A program made the translations under genes and the position numbers. From assembly GCA_046293075.1 (NCBI GenBank), contig JBKBPL010000007.1, forward strand, positions 62,001-126,000: 64,000 bases of DNA, written 5' to 3'. Below, piece after piece: positions 16,998 through 25,672 of this stretch; position 1 is the stretch's first letter; the number at the start of each line of letters is the position of its first letter. The DNA comes from Ga0077530 sp046293075. Lineage in GTDB: Bacteria; Pseudomonadota; Alphaproteobacteria; Rhizobiales; Hyphomicrobiaceae. The notes beneath the pieces are model-generated. The model saw only the letters and a program-made list of their open reading frames with translations. It did not search any database and had not been told where the DNA came from.

Positions 16998-17942
16998 TCA
17001 TCGGCCGATCTTGGCGAGCTCGGCCTCGAGCTCGGGCAGGGCCTGGAAGAGGTCGGCCACGAGGCCGTAGTCGGCGACCTGGAAGATCGGTGCTTCCGCG
17101 TCCTTGTTGATCGCGACGATGACCTTGCTGTCCTTCATGCCGGCGAGATGCTGAATGGCGCCTGAAATGCCGACGGCGACATAAAGCTCCGGCGCCACGA
17201 CCTTGCCGGTCTGCCCGACCTGGAAGTCGTTCGGAACGAAACCGGCATCGACCGCAGCGCGCGAGGCGCCCATCGCCGCACCGAGCTTGTCCGCCACCGG
17301 CTCGATATACTTCTTGAAGTTCTCGCCCGACTGCATGCCACGCCCGCCCGAGATGACGATGCGCGCCGATGTCAGCTCCGGGCGGTCCGACTTGGAAAGC
17401 TCAGCCTTGTCGAACGCAGAGATGCCTGCCGCAGGCGGCGCCGAGATCTGCTCGATCGGCGCCGGACCGCCCGCACCCACGGCCTGGAAGGAGGCCGTGC
17501 GCACGGTAATGACCTTCTTCGCCTCGCTCGACTGCACGGTCTGGATGGCGTTGCCGGCATAGATCGGCCGCTCGAAGGTGTCGGGCGACAAGACCTTGGT
17601 GATGTCGGAGAGCTGCATGACATCGAGCAGGGCCGCGACGCGTGGCAGCACGTTCTTGCCCGAGGCGGTCGCCGGCGCGAGCACGGCATCGTAATTCGCC
17701 ATCAGCGGCACGATCAACGCCGCCATCTCCTCGGCGAGCTGGTTGGCGAGTTGTGGCGCATCGGCGAGGAGGACTTTTGCGGCGCCATCGAGCTTGGCCG
17801 CAGCCTCCGCAGCCGCACCGCAGCCGCTCCCGGCAACGAGCACGTGCACGTCGCCACCAAGCGCTTTGGCTGCGCTCATGGCCTTGGCGGTCGCGCTGCC
17901 GAGCGCGCTGTTGTTGTGATCGGCGACAAGAAGGACAGCCAT
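16998..17942 (-). CDS. etfA: Electron transfer flavoprotein alpha subunit
   Basis: 314 residues. Starts MAVLLVADHNNSAL. The C-terminal FAD-binding domain shows the ETF-alpha signature: SARIVISGGRGMQ, GASRAAVDAGFVPNDFQVGQTGK, and LYVAVGISGAIQHLAGMKDS. It accepts electrons from acyl-CoA and other dehydrogenases and passes them to ETF-ubiquinone oxidoreductase. The start codon overlaps the etfB stop by one nucleotide (TGATG), indicating coupling. Confidence 0.96.
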   Translation of the reverse strand: MAVLLVADHNNSALGSATAKAMSAAKALGGDVHVLVAGSGCGAAAEAAAKLDGAAKVLLADAPQLANQLAEEMAALIVPLMANYDAVLAPATASGKNVLPRVAALLDVMQLSDITKVLSPDTFERPIYAGNAIQTVQSSEAKKVITVRTASFQAVGAGGPAPIEQISAPPAAGISAFDKAELSKSDRPELTSARIVISGGRGMQSGENFKKYIEPVADKLGAAMGASRAAVDAGFVPNDFQVGQTGKVVAPELYVAVGISGAIQHLAGMKDSKVIVAINKDAEAPIFQVADYGLVADLFQALPELEAELAKIGR

Positions 17943-18694
17943 CAGAGCACCCCCGCCTCATCCTTGAGCTTCGCGACCAGCTCGGCGACGCTGGCAACCT
18001 TGACGCCGGCCTTCCGGCCCGGCGGCTCGGTCGTCTTCAGCACCTTGAGCCGCGGAGCGATATCGACCCCAAGGTCGGCCGGCTTCTTGGTGTCGAGCGG
18101 CTTCTTCTTGGCCTTCATGATGTTCGGAAGCGACGCGTAGCGCGGCTCATTGAGACGCAGGTCCGTCGTCACGATGGCCGGCATCTTGAGCTTGATCGTC
18201 TCGAGGCCGCCATCGACCTCGCGCGTGACCAGCAGCGCGCCACCGTCGATCACCACCTTCGAGGCGAACGTGCCCTGTGGCCAGCCGAGCAGCGCGGCGA
18301 GCATCTGGCCCGTCTGGTTGCAGTCATCGTCGATCGCCTGCTTGCCGAGAATGACGAGACCGGGCTGCTCGGCGTCGACAATGGCCTTGAGCAGCTTGGC
18401 GACGGCAAGCGGCTCGACGGCCTCCTCGCCCGTCTCGACGAGAATGCCGCGGTCGGCGCCCATGGCGAGCGCGGTGCGGATTGTCTCCTGGGCCTTCGCC
18501 GGCCCGATCGAGACCGCCACGATTTCGGTGATGGCGCCTTTTTCCTTGAGCCGGATCGCTTCTTCAACGGCGATCTCGTCGAACGGGTTCATCGACATCT
18601 TGACGTTGGCGAGCTCGACGCCCGAGCCATCCGCCTTGACCCTGATCTTGACGTTGTAGTCGACGACCCGCTTAACGGGCACCAGCACTTTCAT
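17942..18694 (-). CDS. etfB: Electron transfer flavoprotein beta subunit
   Basis: 250 residues. Starts MKVLVPVKRVVDYNVKIRVK, as in alphaproteobacterial EtfB. It contains KMSMNPFDEIAVEEAIRLKE, the AMP-binding region GRxAIDDDCNQTGQM-type (ILGKQAIDDDCNQTGQM), and the recognition-loop vicinity TDLRLNEPRYASLPNIMKAK. It pairs with EtfA to form the soluble FAD/AMP heterodimer. First gene of the operon. Confidence 0.96.
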   Translation of the reverse strand: MKVLVPVKRVVDYNVKIRVKADGSGVELANVKMSMNPFDEIAVEEAIRLKEKGAITEIVAVSIGPAKAQETIRTALAMGADRGILVETGEEAVEPLAVAKLLKAIVDAEQPGLVILGKQAIDDDCNQTGQMLAALLGWPQGTFASKVVIDGGALLVTREVDGGLETIKLKMPAIVTTDLRLNEPRYASLPNIMKAKKKPLDTKKPADLGVDIAPRLKVLKTTEPPGRKAGVKVASVAELVAKLKDEAGVL

Positions 18695-19077
18695 TGATAC
18701 GGCGCTCCCCAGACCTCAGGAAAATCGGCTCCAAAACGGCAACGTGGAAGATTGCACCCGCCATGGCGCGATGAACCGATTGCGCGATGATAAACAGTGG
18801 TCTCGCTCCCCGGCCGAGCAGCCAGCGGACCTCTGCACGAGGCCGTGTTTTTTGCCTCTCGCAGATGCGAAATAAGACTAGGCTGTGTCAATTTGCAAGT
18901 CAATCGTGCGACAGTTTGTCTAGGATTTGAGCATGCCCTGCCATGCATTGCGCGGCCGCTGTGATGCGCCTCCCGCGATGCCGTGAGCATTGCGTGTCAG
19001 GCGGCCTGCCGCCTAGTCTCCACCCCTCTGCGGGCGGATCCGATCTGCTTTGTTCACCAACCTTCAGGGAGCATCTC
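18695..19077. other. 383-bp divergent intergenic region, etfB / CoA-transferase
   Basis: The gap between divergent etfB and the CoA-transferase gene is locally AT-richer around 18840-18930. It holds a repeated TTGAC unit (minus strand, TTGACTTGCAAATTGACA, about 18886-18903) and the weak etfB promoter candidate listed separately. No small gene was recognised. Confidence 0.5.
18875..18903 (-). promoter_or_regulatory. Weak candidate promoter for etfB-etfA-hbd
   Basis: On the minus strand TTGACT (18898-18903) and TAGTCT (18875-18880) are 17 nt apart. A second TTGACA at 18886-18891 overlaps the spacer and could be an alternative -35. The -10 is poor, so this is only a candidate. Confidence 0.35.
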
Positions 19078-20346
19078 ATGGCTGCCACGCCAGCGGCAGA
19101 TGACGGGAGCGGGCGCCGGTCCAACGGCGCCCTCGCCGACGTGCTCGTGCTCGATCTGACGCAGATGCTGGCGGGGCCGTTCGTGACGATGATGCTCGCC
19201 GACCAGGGCGCTCGGGTGATCAAGATCGAGCCGCCAGGCGGCGATACGACGCGTCTCTTCGGTCCGTTCGTGGCCGGCCAGGTTGGCGTGCCGGACGGCG
19301 GTTATGGTGGCTATTTCGGCTCGACGAACCGCAACAAGGAGTCCGTCGTCATCGATCTCAAGTCCGAGGCCGGCCGCGCGATCCTCATGCGTCTCGTCGC
19401 CAAGGCCGACATCATCGTCGAGAATTTCCGCGCGGGCGTGATGGAACGGCTCGGGCTCGGCTATGAGACCCTCGCCAAGATCAACCCGCGGCTCGTCTAC
19501 GGGACCATCCGCGGCTTCGGCGATCCACGTTCGGGGCGCAGTCCCTACGCTGAATGGCCGGCCTACGATATCGTCGCTCAGGCCATGGGCGGCATCATCG
19601 CGATCACCTCGCCGACGCCGGGCGGTCCGCCGACGAAGATCGGCCCTGGCGTCGGTGATCTCATTCCCGCCATGCAGTGTGCGTTCGGCATCCTGGCGGC
19701 GCTGCATCACGCACGCGCGACGGGGCGCGGCCAGTTCGTCGACGTCGCCATGGTCGATGGTGTGCTGGCGGCCTGCGAGAGGCCCGTCTTCCAGTTCTCC
19801 TATGATGGCGTTTCTCCCGGTCCTGAAGGCAACAGTCATCCACTGCTTTGCCCCTACGGATTGTTTCCGGCAAAGGACGGATGGGTCGCGATTGGCTGCC
19901 CGCATGATGAGTTCTGGCGGCTTCTGGTGAAGACGATCGGCCGGCCGGAGCTTGCCGATGACCCGCGCTATCGCCTGACGCGTGATCGCCTCGACCGTCG
20001 CGCGGAAGTGGAAGGCCTCGTAACGGATTGGACGTCGGCGCGTACCAAGGCCGAGATCACGGCGGTGCTCGGTGGCAAGATTCCATTCGGTCCTGTGCGC
20101 AGCTTCGACGAGATCTTCGACGACCCGCATGTCGCCGCACGCGGGATGCTGGCCGAGGTCGAGGTGCCGGGCATCGGCGACCGCAGGTTCAAGGTCGCGG
20201 GCACGGCCGTGAAGCTCTCCGAGACGCCCGGCGGCGTGCGGACGCGCGCGCCCATGACCGGCGAGCATACGCACAAGGTGCTTGCCGAATTCGGCTTCGA
20301 CGAAAGCGAGATCGCGAAGCTCAGGGCATCGCGCGCCGTGGTGTGA
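19078..20346 (+). CDS. CaiB/BaiF (class III) CoA-transferase family protein
   Basis: 422 residues from ATG 19078, preceded by AGGGAG. The N-terminal core has LVLDLTQMLAGPFVTMMLADQG, then VIKIEPPGGD and STNRNKESVVIDLK. Likely catalytic Asp194 sits in GPGVGDLIPAMQ, matching the position of the aspartate that forms the acyl-CoA anhydride in formyl-CoA transferase. Class III enzymes move CoA between carboxylic acids; the substrate cannot be predicted. It is divergent from the etf operon and convergent with xerC (4-bp gap). A second, distinct family member is at 40343. Confidence 0.92.
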   Translation: MAATPAADDGSGRRSNGALADVLVLDLTQMLAGPFVTMMLADQGARVIKIEPPGGDTTRLFGPFVAGQVGVPDGGYGGYFGSTNRNKESVVIDLKSEAGRAILMRLVAKADIIVENFRAGVMERLGLGYETLAKINPRLVYGTIRGFGDPRSGRSPYAEWPAYDIVAQAMGGIIAITSPTPGGPPTKIGPGVGDLIPAMQCAFGILAALHHARATGRGQFVDVAMVDGVLAACERPVFQFSYDGVSPGPEGNSHPLLCPYGLFPAKDGWVAIGCPHDEFWRLLVKTIGRPELADDPRYRLTRDRLDRRAEVEGLVTDWTSARTKAEITAVLGGKIPFGPVRSFDEIFDDPHVAARGMLAEVEVPGIGDRRFKVAGTAVKLSETPGGVRTRAPMTGEHTHKVLAEFGFDESEIAKLRASRAVV

Positions 20347-20350
20347 GATC

Positions 20351-21295
20351 TCAGACCGAGCGCGCCCGCGGATGCGCGAGGTCGTAGACCTTGAGCAGGC
20401 GCTCGCGGTCGACCTCGGTGTAGACCTGCGTCGTTGAGAGCGAGGCATGGCCGAGCAGTTCCTGGATCTGCCGGAGATCGGCGCCCGCTGAGAGGAGATG
20501 CGTCGCGAAGGAGTGGCGCAGCGCGTGCGGAGTAGCGGTCTCGGGCAGCCCGAGCGCGCCGCGCAACCGCTCCATGAGCAGCTGGATGATGCGCGGCGAG
20601 AGGGGCCCGCCTTTCGCGCCGCGGAACATCGGCTCGTTGTGCGCGAGCGGGAAAGGACAGAGTTCGAAGTAGCGCGCGACGGCATGCTGGATGGCGGGCA
20701 GAATTGGGACGAGGCGCTCCTTGCCGCCCTTGCCGGTAATGCGCAGCGCGTCGCGTCCCGGCACGGGCGCATCGGCGGGTGTGAGCCCGAGCGCTTCTGA
20801 GATGCGCAAGCCCGCGCCATAGAGCAGCAGCAACACGGCGAGGTCGCGCGCCCGCACCCAGTCGAGGCCGGCAGCCATGTCCACCTCCACGACTTCGGCG
20901 GCCTTGGCGACGGTGAGCGGCCGCGGCAGGCCGCGCGCCACGCGCGGCGTCCCGACTTTCAGGATCGCGTGGTTCTTGAGGGTCTCGTTGGCCTCCAGCC
21001 AGCGCAAGAACCGGCGGAAGGAGGACATGGTGCGCGCGAGCGAGCGGTTCTCGACGCCGAGGTGTCGGCGGTGGGCGAGAAAGGCGCGGAAAGTGGGCGC
21101 GTCGAGGCGGCGGATATCGCTGAGTGTTGGCGCGCGGCCAAGCCGATGGGCGAGCCAGCGGCAGAGTTGGCGCCAATCGCGTTCATAGGCCTCAATCGTG
21201 TTCGGGCTGGCGGGGCGGGCAGCAAGATGCGCGCGCCAGCGCGTGAGCGCCGCTTGGAGATCGTCCCCTGGTGTGACGTCCATGGATTCCTGCAT
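20351..21295 (-). CDS. xerC: Tyrosine recombinase XerC
   Basis: 314 residues. The N-terminal SAM-like DNA-binding domain (about 10-105) has SPNTIEAYERDWRQLCRWL and RSLARTMSSFRRFL. The catalytic domain carries Arg164 (GLRISEAL), Lys189 (TGKGGKERLVP), His257 and Arg260 (HALRHSFATHL), His283 (LLGHAS) and nucleophile Tyr292 (STTQVYTEVD). Length and motifs fit the chromosome-dimer resolution recombinase acting with XerD at dif. An integrase of a mobile element is less likely: there is no att-like repeat and no cargo. A perfect CtrA-type box lies 67 bp upstream of its start. Confidence 0.92.
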   Translation of the reverse strand: MQESMDVTPGDDLQAALTRWRAHLAARPASPNTIEAYERDWRQLCRWLAHRLGRAPTLSDIRRLDAPTFRAFLAHRRHLGVENRSLARTMSSFRRFLRWLEANETLKNHAILKVGTPRVARGLPRPLTVAKAAEVVEVDMAAGLDWVRARDLAVLLLLYGAGLRISEALGLTPADAPVPGRDALRITGKGGKERLVPILPAIQHAVARYFELCPFPLAHNEPMFRGAKGGPLSPRIIQLLMERLRGALGLPETATPHALRHSFATHLLSAGADLRQIQELLGHASLSTTQVYTEVDRERLLKVYDLAHPRARSV

Positions 21296-21361
21296 TGCCC
21301 AACGTGCAGCGCACGCTCCAGCCGGCCATCACTTGTGCTATCCAGCGCTGGGCTGGTTCGG

Positions 21362-21376
21362 TTAACGAAGTCTTAA
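21362..21376. promoter_or_regulatory. Perfect TTAA-N7-TTAA box (CtrA-type) between xerC and the flavoprotein gene
   Basis: TTAA at 21362-21365, seven bases, then TTAA at 21373-21376, exactly the CtrA consensus used in alphaproteobacteria. It lies in the 100-bp divergent region, 67 bp upstream of xerC and 20 bp upstream of the flavoprotein GTG start. Chance matches are rare in a genome this GC-rich. Which gene, if either, it controls is unknown. Confidence 0.5.
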
Positions 21377-21395
21377 AAACGCAAAGGGGGCAAGC

Positions 21396-23090
21396 GTGGC
21401 AGAGCAGGTAACGTGCGATGTTCTCGTCGTCGGCTCAGGAGCGGGGGGGTTCTCAGCAGCGATCACGGCCCGTCACCATGGCCTCGATGTGCTCATGGTC
21501 GAGAAGGCGCCACTGTTCGGCGGCACGACCTGCTACTCGGCGGGCGTGATCTGGATTCCGGGAAGCGCCCAGGCGAAGGCCGCTGGCATCAAGGACAGTC
21601 CGGCGGAGGCGCTGCGCTATCTCGAGAGCATTGCCGGCAACCGGCTTGATCGCGCCCGCGCCGAAGCCTTCCTCGCGAAGGGCCCGGAAATGCTCGCATT
21701 CCTGGAGGCGAACACGCCCGTCCGCTATGGCCTCGTCCCCACATGGGCGGACTACGAGCCCGATCTGCCCGGCGGCTCGAATGGCGGGCGCTCGCTTGCG
21801 CCGGATGTGTTCGACGGGCGCAGGCTCGGCAAGCGCTTCGATCAGCTCCGCCCGCCGCTCGCATCCATGATGCTGTTCGGCGGCATGATGGTCGGGCGCA
21901 CCGATCTGCCGCACCTCTACAACATGCTGCGCGTGCCGAAGTCGGCCTGGCATGCCCTGCGCATGGTCGCCCGCTATGGCCGCGACCGGCTCAGTTGGAG
22001 GCGTGGTACACGGCTTGCGAACGGCAATGGCCTCATCGCGGCCCTGGCCCTGGCCGCTGAGCAGAAGGGCATTCCGCTCTGGCTCAGCACGCCGCTGGTC
22101 TCGCTCACCGAGGAGGGCGGGCGCATCTGTGGGGCAATGGTGCGCAAGGAGGGTCGCAACGTCGAGATCCGCGCGCGGCGTGGTGTCGTGCTGGCGTGCG
22201 GCGGCTTTGCCGGCGATGAGGCCCTAAAGGCGCGACTCTATGCCCATGTCGCCGCCGGCCGCGCACACCAGTCGCTCCCGCCCGCCACCAACAGCGGTGA
22301 CGGCATCCGGATCGCCACCGGCGCCGGCGCCGCCTTCCACGAGGACGTGCATTACGCGGCGGCGTGGACGCCGGTGTCATTTCTTCCGCAACGCGACGGT
22401 ACGAAGCTGCCCTTTCCGCATTTCCTCGATCGCGGAAAGCCCGGGTTCATTGCCGTTGATCGGCGCGGCAAGCGCTTCGTCAACGAGGCCAAGTCCTATC
22501 ATGTCTTCGTGCCGGCCATGATCGAGGCCTGCCGCGGGGACGCACAAGCCGAATGCTGGAACATCTGTGACCACGCCGCGATCCGGCGCTGGGGGCTCGG
22601 CGCGGCGCCGCCGCGTCCAGCCCGCCTGAAGCCTTACCTCGCCTCCGGCTACATCATCAGCGGTGCGACCCCCGAAGAGCTGGCCGCGCGGATCGGCATC
22701 GATCCGGCCGGACTTGCCGCAACCATCCGCACGTACAACGAAGGGGCCCGCCGTGGTGTGGACACGGCGTTTGGGCGTGGCACGGACGCCTATCAACGCT
22801 TCAATGGCGCGCCGGGGCATCTGCCCAATCCATGTGTCGCGCCGCTCGACCGGCCGCCCTACTATGCCGTGCGGCTCATTCCTGGCGATATCGGTACTTT
22901 TGCTGGGCTCCGGACCGATGCTGCCGCGCGTGTGCTCGACGGGGACGGCCGGCCGATCGCCGGTCTCTATGCAGCCGGCAATGACATGGCGAGCGTGATG
23001 GGCGGCACCTACCCCGGGGCCGGCATCACGATCGGCCCCGCGCTCACCTTCGGCTACATCGCCGGCCGCCAGCTGGCGGGCATGGGCTGA
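21396..23090 (+). CDS. FAD-dependent oxidoreductase, 3-ketosteroid dehydrogenase/fumarate reductase flavoprotein type
   Basis: 564 residues from a GTG at 21396 with an AAAGGGGG Shine-Dalgarno sequence. The N-terminal FAD-binding DVLVVGSGAGGFSAAITA, then VEKAPLFGGTTCYSAG, is the pattern of the KstD/FrdA group. A second nucleotide-contact element is RGVVLACGGFAGD, and the C-terminal FAD contact is LYAAGNDMASVMGGTYPGAG. Members dehydrogenate ketosteroids or reduce fumarate-like substrates. The catalytic Tyr pair of true KstD was not verified, so the substrate is open. It is divergent from xerC. Confidence 0.88.
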   Translation: MAEQVTCDVLVVGSGAGGFSAAITARHHGLDVLMVEKAPLFGGTTCYSAGVIWIPGSAQAKAAGIKDSPAEALRYLESIAGNRLDRARAEAFLAKGPEMLAFLEANTPVRYGLVPTWADYEPDLPGGSNGGRSLAPDVFDGRRLGKRFDQLRPPLASMMLFGGMMVGRTDLPHLYNMLRVPKSAWHALRMVARYGRDRLSWRRGTRLANGNGLIAALALAAEQKGIPLWLSTPLVSLTEEGGRICGAMVRKEGRNVEIRARRGVVLACGGFAGDEALKARLYAHVAAGRAHQSLPPATNSGDGIRIATGAGAAFHEDVHYAAAWTPVSFLPQRDGTKLPFPHFLDRGKPGFIAVDRRGKRFVNEAKSYHVFVPAMIEACRGDAQAECWNICDHAAIRRWGLGAAPPRPARLKPYLASGYIISGATPEELAARIGIDPAGLAATIRTYNEGARRGVDTAFGRGTDAYQRFNGAPGHLPNPCVAPLDRPPYYAVRLIPGDIGTFAGLRTDAAARVLDGDGRPIAGLYAAGNDMASVMGGTYPGAGITIGPALTFGYIAGRQLAGMG

Positions 23091-23146
23091 TCCTGGGCCC
23101 GTAAGCGCTTGTTATGCAACATATTTGCATCAGCCCGCGGGTGACC

Positions 23147-23175
23147 TTGCTCATTGCGCCCAGACCACGTATGTT
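23147..23175 (+). promoter_or_regulatory. Candidate promoter for mnmA-pmtA
   Basis: TTGCTC (23147-23152), a 17-nt spacer and TATGTT (23170-23175) form a plausible sigma-70-type promoter about 97 nt before the mnmA ATG. Just upstream is a small perfect palindrome, TGCAA-CATAT-TTGCA (about 23115-23129), of unknown role. Confidence 0.42.
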
Positions 23176-23271
23176 GCGACGCGATATCGATAGTCCCGCG
23201 CGGCCCCGCTCCATGTGAGTGCTGCCGCGCCCGCCGCCAGATTGTCCTGCGGCATCCGTCCGGTTCACCGA

Positions 23272-24549
23272 ATGCCCATCGCTCATCTAGACCCGGCCCG
23301 CCTCGGGCGCCTCAATGGCGTCGCTGACGGCGCACGCGTCGTGGTGGCCATGTCAGGCGGCGTGGACAGCTCCGTCGCCGCCGCCCTCGCCAAGGCCGCG
23401 GGCTATGAGGTGGTCGGCATCACGCTGCAGCTCTACGACCACGGGGCGGCCACGGGCCGGAAGGGGTCTTGCTGCGCCGGGCAGGACATTCATGATGCCC
23501 GTCGCGTTGCCGAGCATCTCGGCGTTGCGCACTATGTCCTTGATTACGAGCGCCGTTTCCACGAGGCGGTGATTGCGCCGTTTGCCGAGAGCTATCTCGC
23601 AGGAGAGACGCCGATCCCGTGCGTCTCGTGCAACCAGAGCATCAAGTTCTCGGGTCTTCTCGACACCGCACGCGAGATTGGCGCTGCCGCGCTGATCACC
23701 GGCCACTATGTCAACTGGCGGGCTGTCAACGGTCGCCCGGCGCTCTTTCGGCCGCTCGATCTCGACCGGGACCAGAGCTACTTCCTCTTCGCAACGACGC
23801 GCGCGGAGCTCGCCTTTCTGCGCTTTCCGCTCGGCGCCCTGCACAAAGCTCAAGTGCGCGAGCTTGCCCGTGCGCTCGCCCTTCCCGTTGCGGAAAAGGC
23901 CGACAGTCAGGACATTTGCTTCGTTCCGAAGGGCCGCTACAGCGACCTGATCGAGCGGCTCAGGCCCGAGGCGGCACGGCCAGGCAAGATCGTTCATGTC
24001 GATGGGCGCGTCCTCGGCCGGCACGATGGCATCGTCGGCTTCACCGTCGGCCAGCGCCGCGGACTTGGTGTGACGGGCCGCGAGCCGCTGTACGTCGTGC
24101 GGCTCGATGCGGACCGGGCGGAGGTTGTGGTCGGCCCGCGAGATTGCTTGCGCGTGCGTACGATTATGCTTAAAGACGTCAACTGGCTCGGTGACGAGCC
24201 GGCAGAGGGCGGGGGCGCCGTGCGTGACCGGGTTCATGTGCGCGTGCGTTCGTCCCAAGAGCCGCTGGCCGCCCTTCTCTCACTCAAGGGGCGGGCCGCA
24301 GTGGTTGTTCTGGACGACGGAGAGTTCGGGGTGGCTCCGGGTCAGGCGTGCGTCTTCTATTCATCAGAATCAGCGGCGCGTGTGCTCGGCGGCGGCTGGA
24401 TCGCCGCGACATCTGCCGGTATCGATGATGACGTGAGCGCCGCTGACGCCATGCGGACCGTGGGCGCTCGCCCGTCCGCGCCCGTGGCCATGGCGGCGTG
24501 CCCGGCGCGTGAAAGGCGGCGGGCACTCAGCTCGCGTGAGGTGCATTGA
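23272..24549 (+). CDS. mnmA: tRNA-uridine 2-sulfurtransferase MnmA
   Basis: 425 residues from ATG 23272. It installs the 2-thio group on U34 of tRNA Lys, Glu and Gln. PP-loop SGGVDSS is at residues 28-34. Catalytic cysteines are Cys117 or Cys120 in TPIPCVSCNQSIKFSGLL and Cys216 in DSQDICFVPKGRY. The adenylation-region GHYVNWR and DLDRDQSYFLF and the C-terminal beta-barrel QACVFY are present. About 45 extra residues follow the usual end, low in similarity to the family. Six bp separate it from pmtA, so they are probably co-transcribed. Confidence 0.96.
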   Translation: MPIAHLDPARLGRLNGVADGARVVVAMSGGVDSSVAAALAKAAGYEVVGITLQLYDHGAATGRKGSCCAGQDIHDARRVAEHLGVAHYVLDYERRFHEAVIAPFAESYLAGETPIPCVSCNQSIKFSGLLDTAREIGAAALITGHYVNWRAVNGRPALFRPLDLDRDQSYFLFATTRAELAFLRFPLGALHKAQVRELARALALPVAEKADSQDICFVPKGRYSDLIERLRPEAARPGKIVHVDGRVLGRHDGIVGFTVGQRRGLGVTGREPLYVVRLDADRAEVVVGPRDCLRVRTIMLKDVNWLGDEPAEGGGAVRDRVHVRVRSSQEPLAALLSLKGRAAVVVLDDGEFGVAPGQACVFYSSESAARVLGGGWIAATSAGIDDDVSAADAMRTVGARPSAPVAMAACPARERRRALSSREVH

Positions 24550-24555
24550 CGAGGA

Positions 24556-25281
24556 ATGACGTCGATGTTGCGTTCAGGAAATCGGCAGGGAACGTCGGGA
24601 ATGCAGAACGGGTCGTTGCGGCGGACGGTGGCCGCCCAAATGGATGAGGCCTCCATCAAGAGTGCCTATCGGCGCTGGGCGCCCGTCTATGACAACACGT
24701 TCGGCCGCTTCACGACGGAAGGTCGCCGGCACGCCGTCGAGATCATCAACCAGCGCCACGGCAAGGTGCTGGAGGTTGGCGTGGGCACCGGGCTTTCCCT
24801 CCCCGATTACGGCCAGCACCTCGAGATCGTCGGCATCGACCTCTCGCCCGAGATGCTGGAGAAGGCGCGGGAGAAGGTTGCGGAGGAGGGCCTCGGCAAC
24901 GTCACCGGCCTCCATGAGATGGACGCGGGCGAGCTCACCTTTCAGACGGGTGCGTTCGACACCGTCGTCGCCATGTACGTCCTGACCGTGGTGCCGGATC
25001 CGGAGAAGGTCATGCGCGAACTCGCGCGCGTGTGCAAGGTCGGTGGCGAGGTCATCCTGGTCAACCACTTCAGCCAGGAAGAGGGCGTGCGCGGCTGGGT
25101 GGAGCGCCGCATGGCGCCGTTTGCCGACAAGCTCGGCTGGCGCCCGGTGTTCGACGTCGACCGGGTCATGGTCTGCGAGAACCTGAAGCTGGTTGGGCGG
25201 CGCGCCTTGCGGCCGTGGGGCCTTTTCACGATGCTGCGCTTCGAGAAGGTTCGCGAAGTCGCCCATGCAGCGGCCGAGTAA
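24556..25281 (+). CDS. pmtA: PmtA-type phospholipid N-methyltransferase
   Basis: 241 residues from ATG 24556; ATGs at 24601 and 24640 are alternatives. The sequence SIKSAYRRWAPVYDNTFG opens the conserved region. SAM motif I is VLEVGVGTGLSLPDYG, motif II ends VGIDLSPEML, and LARVCKVGGEVILVNHF follows. This matches the Rhodobacter/rhizobial class that methylates phosphatidylethanolamine stepwise to phosphatidylcholine. It is likely co-transcribed with mnmA. psd, which supplies phosphatidylethanolamine, is about 4 kb away. Confidence 0.88.
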   Translation: MTSMLRSGNRQGTSGMQNGSLRRTVAAQMDEASIKSAYRRWAPVYDNTFGRFTTEGRRHAVEIINQRHGKVLEVGVGTGLSLPDYGQHLEIVGIDLSPEMLEKAREKVAEEGLGNVTGLHEMDAGELTFQTGAFDTVVAMYVLTVVPDPEKVMRELARVCKVGGEVILVNHFSQEEGVRGWVERRMAPFADKLGWRPVFDVDRVMVCENLKLVGRRALRPWGLFTMLRFEKVREVAHAAAE

Positions 25282-25387
25282 GGCCGTCGATCCGAGGCCG
25301 CACTGAGGTGTGTCCCACGCGGGTGCAGGATCTGCGGCCTTGCTCACGCAAGCAGCGGCAATGTGTGGGGGTGTGGGGAGCCTTCTA

Positions 25388-25417
25388 TTGACAGTTTGGA
25401 GGCAGCATCCATATACG
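25388..25417 (+). promoter_or_regulatory. Strong predicted promoter for the tRNA gene
   Basis: A perfect -35 TTGACA (25388-25393) and a -10 TATACG (25412-25417) are 18 nt apart (ATATAC at 17 nt is the alternative). The tRNA begins 15 nt further on, the expected distance for a short 5' leader. Confidence 0.65.
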
Positions 25418-25431
25418 GAAGCGCTGCCTAA

Positions 25432-25508
25432 GGCGGGGTAGCTCAGGTGGTTAGAGCGAAGGTCTCATAATCCTTAGGTCGGCGGTTCAAGTCCGCCCCC
25501 CGCTACCA
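25432..25508 (+). tRNA. tRNA with CAT anticodon, tRNA-Met (elongator) or tRNA-Ile2
   Basis: 77 nt with encoded CCA. The acceptor stem GGCGGGG pairs with CCCCGCT (one G-U at the tip) and the discriminator base is A. The D arm is GCTC/GAGC. The anticodon loop CTCATAA sits on an AAGGT/TCCTT stem whose last pair is a U-U mismatch. The variable loop is AGGTC. The T arm GGCGG-TTCAAGT-CCGCC is perfect. It is not an initiator: it lacks the G-C-rich anticodon stem of tRNA-fMet. CAT could also be lysidine-modified Ile2; sequence reading cannot decide. Confidence 0.93.
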
Positions 25509-25672
25509 ATCAGTTCCATTTGCTCTGCGAAATGCGCGGTGTTCCGCCCTTTGGTCCACATTGGACCTAATGTGGCCCCATTGGCGCGTTAACCGTTGGC
25601 GGCTTCCGCGCATTGCGTTTCGCGTATCGCCGCGCGCAAGCGTCGTTTTCGACCGACGGAGTTCGTTGGGCC

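Noticed and set aside
20351..21295. Phage or island integrase
   Set aside because: Length, motif spacing and neighbours fit XerC; no att-like repeats, cargo or phage genes are near.
25432..25672. tRNA as integration site of a genomic island
   Set aside because: No duplicate of the tRNA 3' end was noticed downstream and the following genes (mtnP, SDR, psd) are housekeeping-like.
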